Shown here one piece after another: positions 1 to 7,788 of a stretch of DNA of 64,000 nt. A program made the position numbers and the translations under genes. Source of the stretch: WHSW01 sp033856255 (GTDB lineage Bacteria; Actinomycetota; Thermoleophilia; Solirubrobacterales; 70-9); NCBI GenBank assembly GCA_033856255.1, contig JAWVFH010000013.1, positions 58,939 through 122,938 on the forward strand, read 5' to 3'. Numbering within the stretch: position 1 is the stretch's first letter; each line of letters starts with the position of its first letter. The notes under the pieces were generated by a model. That model did not search any database. It saw only the letters and a list, made by a program, of their open reading frames with translations, and was not told where the DNA came from.

Positions 1-1
1 G

Positions 2-697
2 GCGGGAGTGCTGGAGCCGGCCGACGTCCATCCGACCGCGCAGCTGCCCTGGCTGATCCAGCCTTTCGTCGAGGGCGAGACCGTGTGCACGTACTCGACG
101 GTCCACGGTGGGATCGTCAGCTCGCATCTGATGTACCGGATCCCGCGCCAGTGGCACCACTCGACCGGGATCCAGTTCGAGTCGATCGACGGGCTCGAGT
201 CGCTGCGGCTGATCGAGCCGATCGTCGACGAGCTCGGTTACACCGGCCAGATCTCGTTCGACTTCCTGATCACCGACGACGGCCTCAGCTTCGTCGAGTG
301 CAACCCGCGGGCGACGGACGGCGCCCTGCTGCTGCCGCCCGATCAAATCTCCAGAGGGTTGTTCGATACGGGGGCGGACACCTTCCTGCTGCCGCCCGGC
401 GAGACCACCCAGCTCGACCTGGCGCTGGTCGGCGACGCCTTCTCCGATCACTTTGGACGCCTGCCGCAAACGATCAGTGACCTGGCCCGGGTCAGCGATG
501 CCGGCGACGGCTGGCACGATCCGCTGCCCACCCTCTACTCGGCGTTCTCGCTCGCACACTTCGCCGGGGTCTCCCACTCCGAGCACGCGAAGCTCCAGGA
601 CGCGATGGACGCCGACATGGCCTGGGACGGGCAGCCGATCAGCGGGATGTCGGACGCCGACGCAAAGCTGCTCGCCGAGCTGACGTCCACCAGCTGA
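2..697 (+). CDS. ATP-grasp domain protein, 5' truncated by the window edge
   Basis: The frame is open from base 2, so the N-terminus lies outside the window; a GTG at position 8 is the first possible internal start. What remains is the C-terminal half of an ATP-grasp ligase: the stretch ISFDFLITDDGLSFVECNPR, about residues 81-100 from that GTG, is the usual metal-binding strand with Glu and Asn ligands. Such enzymes couple ATP hydrolysis to formation of an amide or acyl bond through an acyl phosphate. The substrate cannot be told from this part. The last 59 bases overlap the end of the convergent VanZ-like gene. Confidence 0.75.
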   Translation, partial: AGVLEPADVHPTAQLPWLIQPFVEGETVCTYSTVHGGIVSSHLMYRIPRQWHHSTGIQFESIDGLESLRLIEPIVDELGYTGQISFDFLITDDGLSFVECNPRATDGALLLPPDQISRGLFDTGADTFLLPPGETTQLDLALVGDAFSDHFGRLPQTISDLARVSDAGDGWHDPLPTLYSAFSLAHFAGVSHSEHAKLQDAMDADMAWDGQPISGMSDADAKLLAELTSTS

Positions 698-1019
698 ACG
701 CGACGGCGACCGCGGTGCCGCAGGCGTCGACGAGGACGTCGACCGGGTCCGAGTCGCGATCGGGGACGAAGCTCTGGTGCCACTCGTCGCTGATCGCGTA
801 GACGACGCAGATCACCCAGGCCGCCAGGGCCGCGGCCCGGAGGCCGATCGACGGCGCCAGGGCCCAGAACCACAGCGCCGCCAGGATCGCGTACTCGGTG
901 AAGTGGCCGATCACGTGGCCGAGGTCGCCGATCCCGGGCGAGGGATCGGACTTCGACGAGGCGTAGAAGATCACCGCCATCCACAGCAGCGGCGCGATCA
1001 GGCGCGCGGGCCGGCTCAA
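639..1019 (-). CDS. VanZ-like small membrane protein
   Basis: 126 residues with about four membrane segments (residues 6-20, 35-52, 55-78 and 100-115). The spacing and the FTEYAILAALWFW and SDEWHQSFVPDRDSDPVDV stretches, with the conserved D-x-H-Q and D-x-x-D pattern between helices 3 and 4, are typical of the VanZ superfamily. VanZ itself gives low-level teicoplanin resistance; most homologues have no proven role. The start is TTG, overlapping the TGA of the upstream LLM gene as TTGA, so the two are probably translated together. The 3' end runs 59 bases into the convergent ATP-grasp gene. Confidence 0.75.
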   Translation of the reverse strand: MSRPARLIAPLLWMAVIFYASSKSDPSPGIGDLGHVIGHFTEYAILAALWFWALAPSIGLRAAALAAWVICVVYAISDEWHQSFVPDRDSDPVDVLVDACGTAVAVAFSWWTSARRAALRRRPTSR

Positions 1020-2035
1020 CTACGGAGCTCGTCGAAGAGGCCGTGCCACCGACGCTGCTGCGCCTCGTCGCGCTCGGCCGGCAGCTGCAGGGTGATCCGG
1101 GTGGCGATGTCGCCGTAGCGGCGCTTGACCTCGGCGATCGCCTCCTCCGGCGTGCCGACGACGGCGAAAGTCTGGACCAGCTCGTCGTCGATCAGCTCCG
1201 ACATCCGGTCCCACTCGCCGCGCTTGGTCATCGCCTTGAGCTCGTCCTGAAGCTCGCCCCAGCCGTGCAGGTCGAGCACCGGGCGGTAGGCGGGGGTCGA
1301 GCCGTAGAAGGCGATCTGCTGCTTCACGGCAGCGACCCCGGCGGCGCGCTCCTCCTCGGTGTCGGCGGCGACGACCATCGCCGGCGCGGTGATCTCGAAG
1401 CCCTCGCGATCGCGCCCCGCCTTCGCCCAGCCGCGCTCCAGCGCCGGCAGCGTCGCCTCGCGCACGTAGCGCTCGGTCGAGAAGCCGTGCACGAGCACGC
1501 CGTCGGCGACCTCGCCGGCGGTCTCGGTCATCAGCGGGCCGACCGCGGCGAGCATGATCTTCGCGTTTCGGTGTGGATTCGGCCCCGGGTTGAAGAACGG
1601 CGCCATCAGGTTGTGGGTGTAGAAGTCCCCCTCGAACTGGAGCGGCGCGTCGGTCGCCCAGCTGTCCCAGATCGCCCGCACGGCGAGGATGAACTCTCGC
1701 ATCCGCGCCGCCGGCTTCGACCACGGCATCGAGTAGCGGCGGGTGATGTGGGGCTTGATCTGCGAGCCGAGCCCGAGCGTGAAGCGGCCCCCGGAGAGCG
1801 CCTGGACGTCGTTCGCCTGCAGGGCGACGGTCATCGGGTTGCGGGCGAAGGCGACCACGATCGAGGTCCCGATCTCGACGGTCTGCGTGCGCTCGGCGGC
1901 GATCGCGCAGGCGAGGAAGGGATCGATCTGGGTCTCGAACGCCCACCAGCGGTCGTAGCCGTCACCCTCGGCCTCGACCGCCGCGGCGCCGGCCGCGTCC
2001 ACGGTCGGCTGGTAGGTGCCGGCGTCGACCTTCAC
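1016..2035 (-). CDS. LLM-class (luciferase-like) oxidoreductase, probably F420-dependent
   Basis: 339 residues with a single bacterial luciferase-like TIM barrel. Features include SIVVAFARNPMTVALQANDVQ and LSGGRFTLGLGSQIKPH near residues 60-95, the usual LLM signature after strand 3, and a C-terminal substrate-gating segment ending at LRS. Proteins of this class use reduced flavin or coenzyme F420 for hydride transfer; in Actinobacteria most use F420. The substrate is unknown. It starts at GTG 2035, seven bases after a TAGAGT hexamer, and overlaps the downstream VanZ gene by four bases. Confidence 0.85.
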   Translation of the reverse strand: MKVDAGTYQPTVDAAGAAAVEAEGDGYDRWWAFETQIDPFLACAIAAERTQTVEIGTSIVVAFARNPMTVALQANDVQALSGGRFTLGLGSQIKPHITRRYSMPWSKPAARMREFILAVRAIWDSWATDAPLQFEGDFYTHNLMAPFFNPGPNPHRNAKIMLAAVGPLMTETAGEVADGVLVHGFSTERYVREATLPALERGWAKAGRDREGFEITAPAMVVAADTEEERAAGVAAVKQQIAFYGSTPAYRPVLDLHGWGELQDELKAMTKRGEWDRMSELIDDELVQTFAVVGTPEEAIAEVKRRYGDIATRITLQLPAERDEAQQRRWHGLFDELRS

Positions 2036-2042
2036 GGGCGGG

Positions 2043-2048
2043 ACTCTA
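2043..2048 (-). promoter_or_regulatory. -10 hexamer TAGAGT of the LLM gene
   Basis: TAGAGT on the minus strand ends seven bases before GTG 2035, leaving no room for a Shine-Dalgarno site. This suggests transcription begins at or next to the start codon (leaderless). Confidence 0.6.
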
Positions 2049-2096
2049 TGGACCGTGCACGGGTGAGAGGCGGTTCACGGCCGTCCCGTGGTAGTC

Positions 2097-2143
2097 ACGA
2101 ACGTCGGTTGACCCCCCCAGGAGGAGCCCCAACCGACGTTCGT
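2097..2143. repeat. Perfect 14-bp inverted repeat
   Basis: Arms ACGAACGTCGGTTG (2097-2110) and CAACCGACGTTCGT (2130-2143) are exact reverse complements around a 19-base spacer. It sits between the 3' end of pyk and the promoter of the LLM gene, both on the minus strand. There is no T-run, so it is either a hairpin without a U-tract or an operator upstream of TAGAGT 2043-2048. Confidence 0.75.
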
Positions 2144-2254
2144 CCGCTCGGCGGTCGGGAGCGAAAGCTCGGCGCCCTCGGGAAAGGCTCGCTTCCCGTT
2201 GCGAAGCGATACTTCTCCAAGCGTCGCCGGAGGCCAATGTCCGGCTCCGTCGGA

Positions 2255-2301
2255 TCGAGTGGCGGATAACTCGGCTATACGCCCAGTAACACGCCACTCG
2301 A
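2255..2301. repeat. 10-bp inverted repeat in the pyk-LLM intergenic region
   Basis: TCGAGTGGCG (2255-2264) pairs exactly with CGCCACTCGA (2292-2301) around 27 bases. It begins 57 bases past the pyk stop and may act in termination. The rest of 2049-2357 holds a twofold ACGCCCAGT direct repeat (2279 and 2308) and no gene that I can support. Confidence 0.45.
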
Positions 2302-2357
2302 CGAGCCACGCCCAGTGGGGCGACGCTCAGGCGCCCGACAAAGTGACGCCGGCGACC

Positions 2358-3782
2358 CTATGGAACGCGGTGGATCTCGAACAGGTTCGTCCCCAGGTCC
2401 TGCTGAGGCAGGCCGGCGGTGATCGCGATCAGGTCGCCGGACTTGGCGACGCCCGACTCTCGCGCCAGCCTCGCGCAGTCGTCGAGCAGGGCGGTGAGCC
2501 CGGTCCACTCCTCGGCGACCGCGCACTGGACCCCGAACAGCAGGTTGAGGCGGCGCACTGTCGCCAGCCGCGGCGAGATCGCCAGCACCGGCGTCCGCGG
2601 CCGGTGCGCCGAGACGAGCCTCGCGGTGCGCCCGGAGCGGGTCGGGACGACGATCGCGGCGAGCCCGAGCGTGTAGGTGGCGCCGACCGCCGCCCGGGCG
2701 ACGGAGCTGGCGACGTCGGAGTCGTCGGAGGCGACGCGATTGAAGACCCAGTCGCCGTAGGGAAGCTCGGGCTCGGTCTCGCGGGCGATCCGGTCCATCA
2801 CCCGCACGGCCTCGGCCGGGTACTCGCCGACCGCGGTCTCCTCGGAGAGCATCACGGCGTCGGTGCCCTGGAAGATCGCGTTGGCGACGTCGGAGACCTC
2901 GGCCCGGGTCGGCCGCGGCGAGGCGACCATCGAGGCCAGCATCTGCGTTGCGGTGATCGACGGGCGCGAGTACTTGCCCGCGAGCGCCAGCAGCCGCCGC
3001 TGGACCCCGGGGACCTGCTCGATGGGCAGCTCGATCCCGAGGTCGCCGCGGGCGATCATCACGCCGGCGGTCACCGCCTTGACGATCTCCTCGGCCCGTT
3101 CGGCGGCCTGGGGCTTCTCGATCTTCGCGATCACCGGGATGTCGGCGCCGCCGGTGCGCACCCGCCGCTCGACCGGCGCCAGGTCCTCGGCCCGGCGCAC
3201 GAAGGAGACCGCGAGCAGGTCGATCCCCTGCTCGATCGCGAAGTCGACCCAGGCGAGATCCTCGCGCCCGGCGGCCGGCAGCCCGACCTCGGCTCCGGGC
3301 AGGTTCAGCCCCTGATGGGAGGAGACGCGGCCCCCGACCTCCACCGAGCAGCGCACCTCGTCGTCGCCCGCCTCCAGCACCCGCAGGCGGATGCGCCCGT
3401 CGGCGAGGTAGACCAGGTCGTCGGTGGTGACGGCCTCGGGAAGGCCGTCGTAGCTGACCGAGAGCCGTTCGTCCGAGCCCATGCAGGCCTCGGTCGTGAG
3501 CACGATCTCCGAGCCGGGGCGCAGGCCGACGATCCCACCCTCGACGTCGCCGATCCGCAGCTTCGGGCCCGGCAGGTCACCGAGGATCCCGACCTCCTTG
3601 CCGGTCCGCTCGGCGGCCTCGCGGGCCATCGCCACGTTCCCGGTGTGATCGGCGACCGTGCCGTGGGAGAAGTTGAACCGGAAGACATCGGCCCCGGCCT
3701 CGATCAGCTCGACCATGCCCTCGACGCTGCGGGTCGCGGGCCCGATCGTGGCGACGATCTTCGTTCGCCGGTGGCTGTTCAC
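2358..3782 (-). CDS. pyk: Pyruvate kinase
   Basis: 474 residues, normal length. It converts phosphoenolpyruvate and ADP to pyruvate and ATP, the last step of glycolysis, in the cytosol. The N-terminus has the family TKIVATIGPA stretch; VIAKIEKPQA holds the catalytic Lys, and MIARGDLGIELPIEQV is the classic signature with the Mg-binding Glu and Asp. ITATQMLASM follows, and then the C-terminal allosteric domain. The start is GTG 3782, whose bases overlap the TGA of the upstream P-type ATPase (GTGA), so translation of the two is coupled. A larger in-frame extension upstream only shadows the ATPase gene. Confidence 0.95.
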   Translation of the reverse strand: MNSHRRTKIVATIGPATRSVEGMVELIEAGADVFRFNFSHGTVADHTGNVAMAREAAERTGKEVGILGDLPGPKLRIGDVEGGIVGLRPGSEIVLTTEACMGSDERLSVSYDGLPEAVTTDDLVYLADGRIRLRVLEAGDDEVRCSVEVGGRVSSHQGLNLPGAEVGLPAAGREDLAWVDFAIEQGIDLLAVSFVRRAEDLAPVERRVRTGGADIPVIAKIEKPQAAERAEEIVKAVTAGVMIARGDLGIELPIEQVPGVQRRLLALAGKYSRPSITATQMLASMVASPRPTRAEVSDVANAIFQGTDAVMLSEETAVGEYPAEAVRVMDRIARETEPELPYGDWVFNRVASDDSDVASSVARAAVGATYTLGLAAIVVPTRSGRTARLVSAHRPRTPVLAISPRLATVRRLNLLFGVQCAVAEEWTGLTALLDDCARLARESGVAKSGDLIAITAGLPQQDLGTNLFEIHRVP

Positions 3783-6292
3783 GGGTGCCTCACACGGTCC
3801 GCCGGTGCGATCGTAGTCGGCGCCTCGCTCGCGTCCGGTCCGACCGGCACGGCGTCGAACTCGCCGGTTCGCGGCGTGTGCGTCGGCTCCGGCCCGTCGT
3901 CTGGCTCCAGCTCCGCGCCCTCGGGCAGCTCGAGGCGCTGCACGTACGGCAGCTGCCAGGCGGCTCCGGCGAGCCCGAGGCCGATCGCGACGCAGAGCAG
4001 GGCGACGAACCACTGACCGCCCGAGAGCTGCACGAGGTCGAAGAACTCGCGCAGCGGCTGGATCGCCAGGATCCCGGCGAACACGGCGCCCAGAATCGCG
4101 ATCAGCGCCAGCATGTAGCTCTGCACGGTGATGTGCTCGCGCCCGGGGCCGCGCTCGAGCAGGACGATGAAGCAGAGCCCGAGCACGATCAGGGTCGTGG
4201 TCGCCGCGGTGCGGCCCTCTTCGAGGCTGCCGCCGAAGACGCCGTCGACGAGGAAGAAGCTGAGCAGCGACGCGATCCCCATCGCGATCCCGGCCGGGAA
4301 GGCGAAGGCCGCGAGCGCCTTCAGGAGCCTGCCGCGATAGAGGGGGCCCTCGCTCGGCGCGAGGGCGAGCACGAAGGAGGGGATGCCGATCGTCAGCATC
4401 GCGGCGACGGTGAGCTGGCGCGGCAGGAACGGGAAGGTGAAGTTGAAGGTCGCCGCGAGCAGGATCAGGAAGGCGGCGTAGACGGACTTGGTCAGGTACA
4501 GGCGCCCGAGCCGGTGGATGTTGCGGGCGATCCGGCGCCCCTCGGTGACCGCGCGGGGCAGCATCGAGAACTGGTCGCGCAGGAGGACGATGTCGGCGAC
4601 GCCCTTGGTGATCTGGCTGCCGGAGCCCATCGCCACCGCGAGCCGCGCCTGCTTCAGCGCCGGCACGTCGTTGACCCCGTCGCCGATCATCGCCGTGAAC
4701 CGTCCGCGGCTCGCGAGCGCCCCGATCAGGGCCTTCTTCTGCTCCGGCGTGATCCGGCAGAAGACCGTGTTGCGCTCCGCCGCCAGCGCCAGCCCGCCCC
4801 TGTCGGTGGGCAGCTGCGAGCCCTCGATCACCCCGGCGTCGCGGGGCACGCCGACCGCCTGGGCGACGGCGGTCACCGTCTCTCGCGCGTCGCCGGAGAT
4901 CAGCTTCAGGTCCACCTGCTGATCGCGCATGTAGGCGACGGTCTCGGCCGCGTCGGGGCGCAGCGTCTCCTCGAGCACGACCAGCGCCCGAGGCTCCAGC
5001 CGCGGCGGCGGCTCGGAGGCTGGGTCGGACGGCAGCCCGCCGCGCGCCTCGCCGAACGCGATCACCCGGCGGCCGGCGCCGGTGTGCTCGTCGAGCTTGC
5101 GCTGCAGCCCCTCGGGGAGGCTGAGAGCGCCGGCGCGGACGAGCACGTCGGGGGCGCCGATCACGTACGAGGAACCGTTCACGGTCAGCCCGCTCCACTT
5201 CCACTGCGACGAGAACGGCACCTCGGCGCTCGGCCGCTCGGGGTGGCCGGGGTAGCGCTCGGCGATCGTCTCCAGGGTGCGGTTGCGCTCCCCGGCCGAG
5301 GCGGCGAAGGTGCCGAGCGCGCGCTCGGCCGCCGCCGGACCGGCCGGGTCGGCGGTCTCGACGGCGATCAGCTTCAGGGTGCCGTCGGTGAGCGTCCCCG
5401 TCTTGTCGACGCAGATCGTGTCGACGGCGGCGAGCGCCTCGGTCGCCGCGATCTGCTGGACGAGCGTGTTCTGGCGCGCCAGCCGCACCGCGGCGACGGC
5501 GAGGGTGACGCTGAGCAGCAGGACCAGGCCCTCCGGGATCAGGGTCACGAGGCCGGCCGTCGCCTCCTGGGCGGCGTCGCGGAACTCCTTGTTGTGGGCG
5601 ATGAAGCCGAGCAGGACGATCGCCGCGATCGGGATCATCGCCAGGGTCGTCGCCCGCAGCACGGTGTTGACCTCGACCTGAAGCGGCGAGGGCGCGTGGC
5701 GGAACTCGCGCGCCTCGCCGGCGATCTTCTCCGCGTAGCTGTTCTCGCGCACCGCGTCGACCTCGTAGTGGCCCGAGCCCGACAGGCCGAAGGCGCCGGA
5801 GAGCATCCGGTCGCCGACCCGCTTGCGGATCCCGTCCGACTCGCCGGTCAGGAGCGACTCGTCGACGGTCAGGCCGCGGGTGTCGACCAGCGGCCCGTCG
5901 GCGACCAGCTGGTCGCCGGGCTCGACCTTGACGATGTCACCGGGCACGACCTGGTCGGCGGTCAGCTCCGCAGCGCGACCGTCGCGGATCACCTTCGCGC
6001 GCGGCGCGACCAGCAGGGCGAGCTGGTCGAGGGTCTCCTTGGCCTTCAGCTCCTGGCGGATCCCGATCCCCGAGTTGACGACGGCGATCAGCCCGAAGAG
6101 CGCGTCGGCGAACAGGCCGAGGGAGAGCATGAGGATGAAGAAGACGCCGATGATCGCGTTGAACAGCGTCAGCACGTTGGCGGTGACGATGCTCGCGACC
6201 GAGCGGCTGTTCGGCGGCTCCGGCTCGCCGAGGCGCGCGAGCCGGCGTTGCGCCTCTGCGCTCGACAGCCCCTGGATCACCGAACCGTTCAC
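3779..6292 (-). CDS. P-type cation-transporting ATPase (CtpE-like, calcium-type P2 family)
   Basis: 837 residues. Visible motifs in order: TGES in the actuator domain, the phosphorylation loop ICVDKTGTLTDGTL, and the hinge MIGDGVNDVPALKQA, flanked by four N-terminal and about six C-terminal membrane helices. There is no heavy-metal CPC motif and no N-terminal metal-binding domain, which argues against copper or zinc export. Length and the short N-terminus resemble mycobacterial CtpE, a calcium importer, but the ion is inferred. It starts at GTG 6292, 25 bases after the MFS stop, and overlaps pyk by four bases. A C-terminal tail rich in acidic residues and Pro (about residues 790-837) is unusual. 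Confidence 0.88.
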   Translation of the reverse strand: MNGSVIQGLSSAEAQRRLARLGEPEPPNSRSVASIVTANVLTLFNAIIGVFFILMLSLGLFADALFGLIAVVNSGIGIRQELKAKETLDQLALLVAPRAKVIRDGRAAELTADQVVPGDIVKVEPGDQLVADGPLVDTRGLTVDESLLTGESDGIRKRVGDRMLSGAFGLSGSGHYEVDAVRENSYAEKIAGEAREFRHAPSPLQVEVNTVLRATTLAMIPIAAIVLLGFIAHNKEFRDAAQEATAGLVTLIPEGLVLLLSVTLAVAAVRLARQNTLVQQIAATEALAAVDTICVDKTGTLTDGTLKLIAVETADPAGPAAAERALGTFAASAGERNRTLETIAERYPGHPERPSAEVPFSSQWKWSGLTVNGSSYVIGAPDVLVRAGALSLPEGLQRKLDEHTGAGRRVIAFGEARGGLPSDPASEPPPRLEPRALVVLEETLRPDAAETVAYMRDQQVDLKLISGDARETVTAVAQAVGVPRDAGVIEGSQLPTDRGGLALAAERNTVFCRITPEQKKALIGALASRGRFTAMIGDGVNDVPALKQARLAVAMGSGSQITKGVADIVLLRDQFSMLPRAVTEGRRIARNIHRLGRLYLTKSVYAAFLILLAATFNFTFPFLPRQLTVAAMLTIGIPSFVLALAPSEGPLYRGRLLKALAAFAFPAGIAMGIASLLSFFLVDGVFGGSLEEGRTAATTTLIVLGLCFIVLLERGPGREHITVQSYMLALIAILGAVFAGILAIQPLREFFDLVQLSGGQWFVALLCVAIGLGLAGAAWQLPYVQRLELPEGAELEPDDGPEPTHTPRTGEFDAVPVGPDASEAPTTIAPADRVRHP

Positions 6293-6317
6293 GTCACTCC
6301 CATCTATACCGGACGCC

Positions 6318-7739
6318 TCAGAGATGGAAGCGGCGGTGGTGCTGGTGATGGTGGAGCTCGGCAGCGGGCGGCGTCACCGGGGTGGCCGGCGCGCGGACGA
6401 GCAGCCAGGTCAGGATCGCCCCGATCGCGAGCACGATCACACCCGGGATCAGCGCGCTCGCGACCGCCGATGCGTAGTCGCCGGACGGCTTCGACTGGAA
6501 GACCGCCCCCGAGATCGCGAGCAGGACCGTGCCGGCCAGGACCCGGTCCATCGCCAGCACGCCGGACGCGATCCCGGCCTTCGCGGCGGGCATCGCCGCC
6601 ATCGCCGCGGTCGACATCGGCGCGTAGACGAGCGCCAGCGAGACGCCGAAGCAGAGGAAGCCGGGCAGCAGGGCGGCGAAGGAGCCCGAGTCCTCGGCCA
6701 GCGCCATCAGGATCAGTCCGGCGAGCCCGATCAGCATCCCGGTGGTCATCGTGGCTCGCACCCCGAGCCGCGCGATCAGGCCGCCGGAGAAGGGGGAGAA
6801 GACCGCCATCGGCACGGTGATCGGCAGCACCATGGCGCCGGCGGCGATCGCCGAGTAGCCGAGCCCCAGCTGCAGGAACTGCGGCTGGAAGAACATCACC
6901 GTCCAGTAGGCGCCGACGAGCGCGAACGCCGCGGCGCTCGCGCCGAGGTAGGGCCGGTTGCGAAACAGCGAGAAGTCGACGAGAGGATCGGCCCGCCGAT
7001 GCTCGAGTTTCCAGAACCCGTAAAGGACCGCGATGGCGAAGGCGAGCAGCGCCAGCGTTCGCAGCGATCCCCATCCCCAATCGTCGGCCTCGATCAGCGC
7101 GAGGACGAAGGCGGTGAGGCCCAGCGCGAGCACGCCCGCGCCCGCGAGGTCGACCCGTGGCGCGGCGTCCGGATCGCGCGACTCGGCCCCTCGCAGGAGC
7201 AGGATGACGATCCCGGCCGCTGCCACCGGAACGTTGATGAAGAAGATCCAGCGCCAGCTCGCGGCCTCGATCAGGACGCCGCCGACCAGCGGCCCGATCG
7301 CGAGCGCGATCGCCGAGACCGCGGCCCAGATTCCGAGCGCGCGCGCTTGCTGGTCGCCGGGGAAGGCGTGACAGGTGAGGGCCAGGGAGAGCGAAAGCAG
7401 CGCCGCCCCACCGATCCCCTGGACGACCCTCGCCGCGATCAGAACCTCCTCGGACCCGGCGGCCCCGCCGAGCACCGAGCCGGCCGCGAACGCCGCCATC
7501 CCGATCAGGAAGATCCGTTGCCGGCCGCGGATGTCCCCGAGTCGCCCCGCGGTGACCACGGTCGCCGCGATCGTCAGCAGGTAGGCGTTCTGGACCCACT
7601 GCAGCCCGTCCGTCGAGGCGTGCAGGTCGCGCTGGATCGCCGGCAGCGCCAGGGTCACCACGGTCGAGTCGAGCATCAGCACGAACAGTCCCGTGCACGA
7701 TCCGATCAGAACCCACCACGGGTTGTGGCGATTGCCCAT
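6318..7739 (-). CDS. MFS drug transporter, DHA2 (EmrB/QacA) family
   Basis: 473 residues with about 14 predicted membrane segments. The first helix carries the family sequence GLFVLMLDSTVVTLALPAI, followed by LQWVQNAYLLTIAATVVTAGRLGDIRGRQ, which contains motif A of DHA2 antiporters. It probably exports hydrophobic compounds in exchange for protons; the substrate is unknown. ATG 7739 is chosen because a TACGCT hexamer lies eight bases upstream; the frame remains open to 7802 but that would run into the divergent opuCA promoter. The C-terminus is His-rich (HHHQHHRRFHL). Confidence 0.88.
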   Translation of the reverse strand: MGNRHNPWWVLIGSCTGLFVLMLDSTVVTLALPAIQRDLHASTDGLQWVQNAYLLTIAATVVTAGRLGDIRGRQRIFLIGMAAFAAGSVLGGAAGSEEVLIAARVVQGIGGAALLSLSLALTCHAFPGDQQARALGIWAAVSAIALAIGPLVGGVLIEAASWRWIFFINVPVAAAGIVILLLRGAESRDPDAAPRVDLAGAGVLALGLTAFVLALIEADDWGWGSLRTLALLAFAIAVLYGFWKLEHRRADPLVDFSLFRNRPYLGASAAAFALVGAYWTVMFFQPQFLQLGLGYSAIAAGAMVLPITVPMAVFSPFSGGLIARLGVRATMTTGMLIGLAGLILMALAEDSGSFAALLPGFLCFGVSLALVYAPMSTAAMAAMPAAKAGIASGVLAMDRVLAGTVLLAISGAVFQSKPSGDYASAVASALIPGVIVLAIGAILTWLLVRAPATPVTPPAAELHHHQHHRRFHL

Positions 7740-7747
7740 CGGGCGCG

Positions 7748-7753
7748 AGCGTA
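7748..7753 (-). promoter_or_regulatory. -10 hexamer TACGCT of the MFS gene
   Basis: TACGCT on the minus strand ends eight bases before ATG 7739, which fits a leaderless or near-leaderless transcript. It faces away from the opuCA hexamer at 7773. Confidence 0.5.
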
Positions 7754-7772
7754 TTCGCTGGCTCAGCGGCAG

Positions 7773-7778
7773 TAGGAT
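7773..7778 (+). promoter_or_regulatory. -10 hexamer TAGGAT of opuCA
   Basis: TAGGAT ends ten bases before GTG 7789, in the 49-base gap between the divergent MFS and opuCA genes. Confidence 0.5.
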
Positions 7779-7788
7779 CGCCGGCGAG

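Noticed and set aside
2279..2316. Direct repeat ACGCCCAGT (two copies) as the start of an array
   Set aside because: Only two short copies and no regular spacing, so neither CRISPR nor an iteron set.
2199..4016. 605-codon plus-strand open frame
   Set aside because: Antisense to pyk, with low-complexity Arg/Asp/Gly translation and no motif.
3783..5204. In-frame extension of pyk upstream of GTG 3782
   Set aside because: It runs through the ATPase gene in another frame; pyruvate kinases start where the GTG is and the GTGA overlap explains the start.
3785..6820. 1011-codon open frame on the plus strand
   Set aside because: It is antisense to the P-type ATPase, whose motifs are intact; the product is rich in Arg, Ala and Asp with no domain, a usual effect of high GC at third positions.
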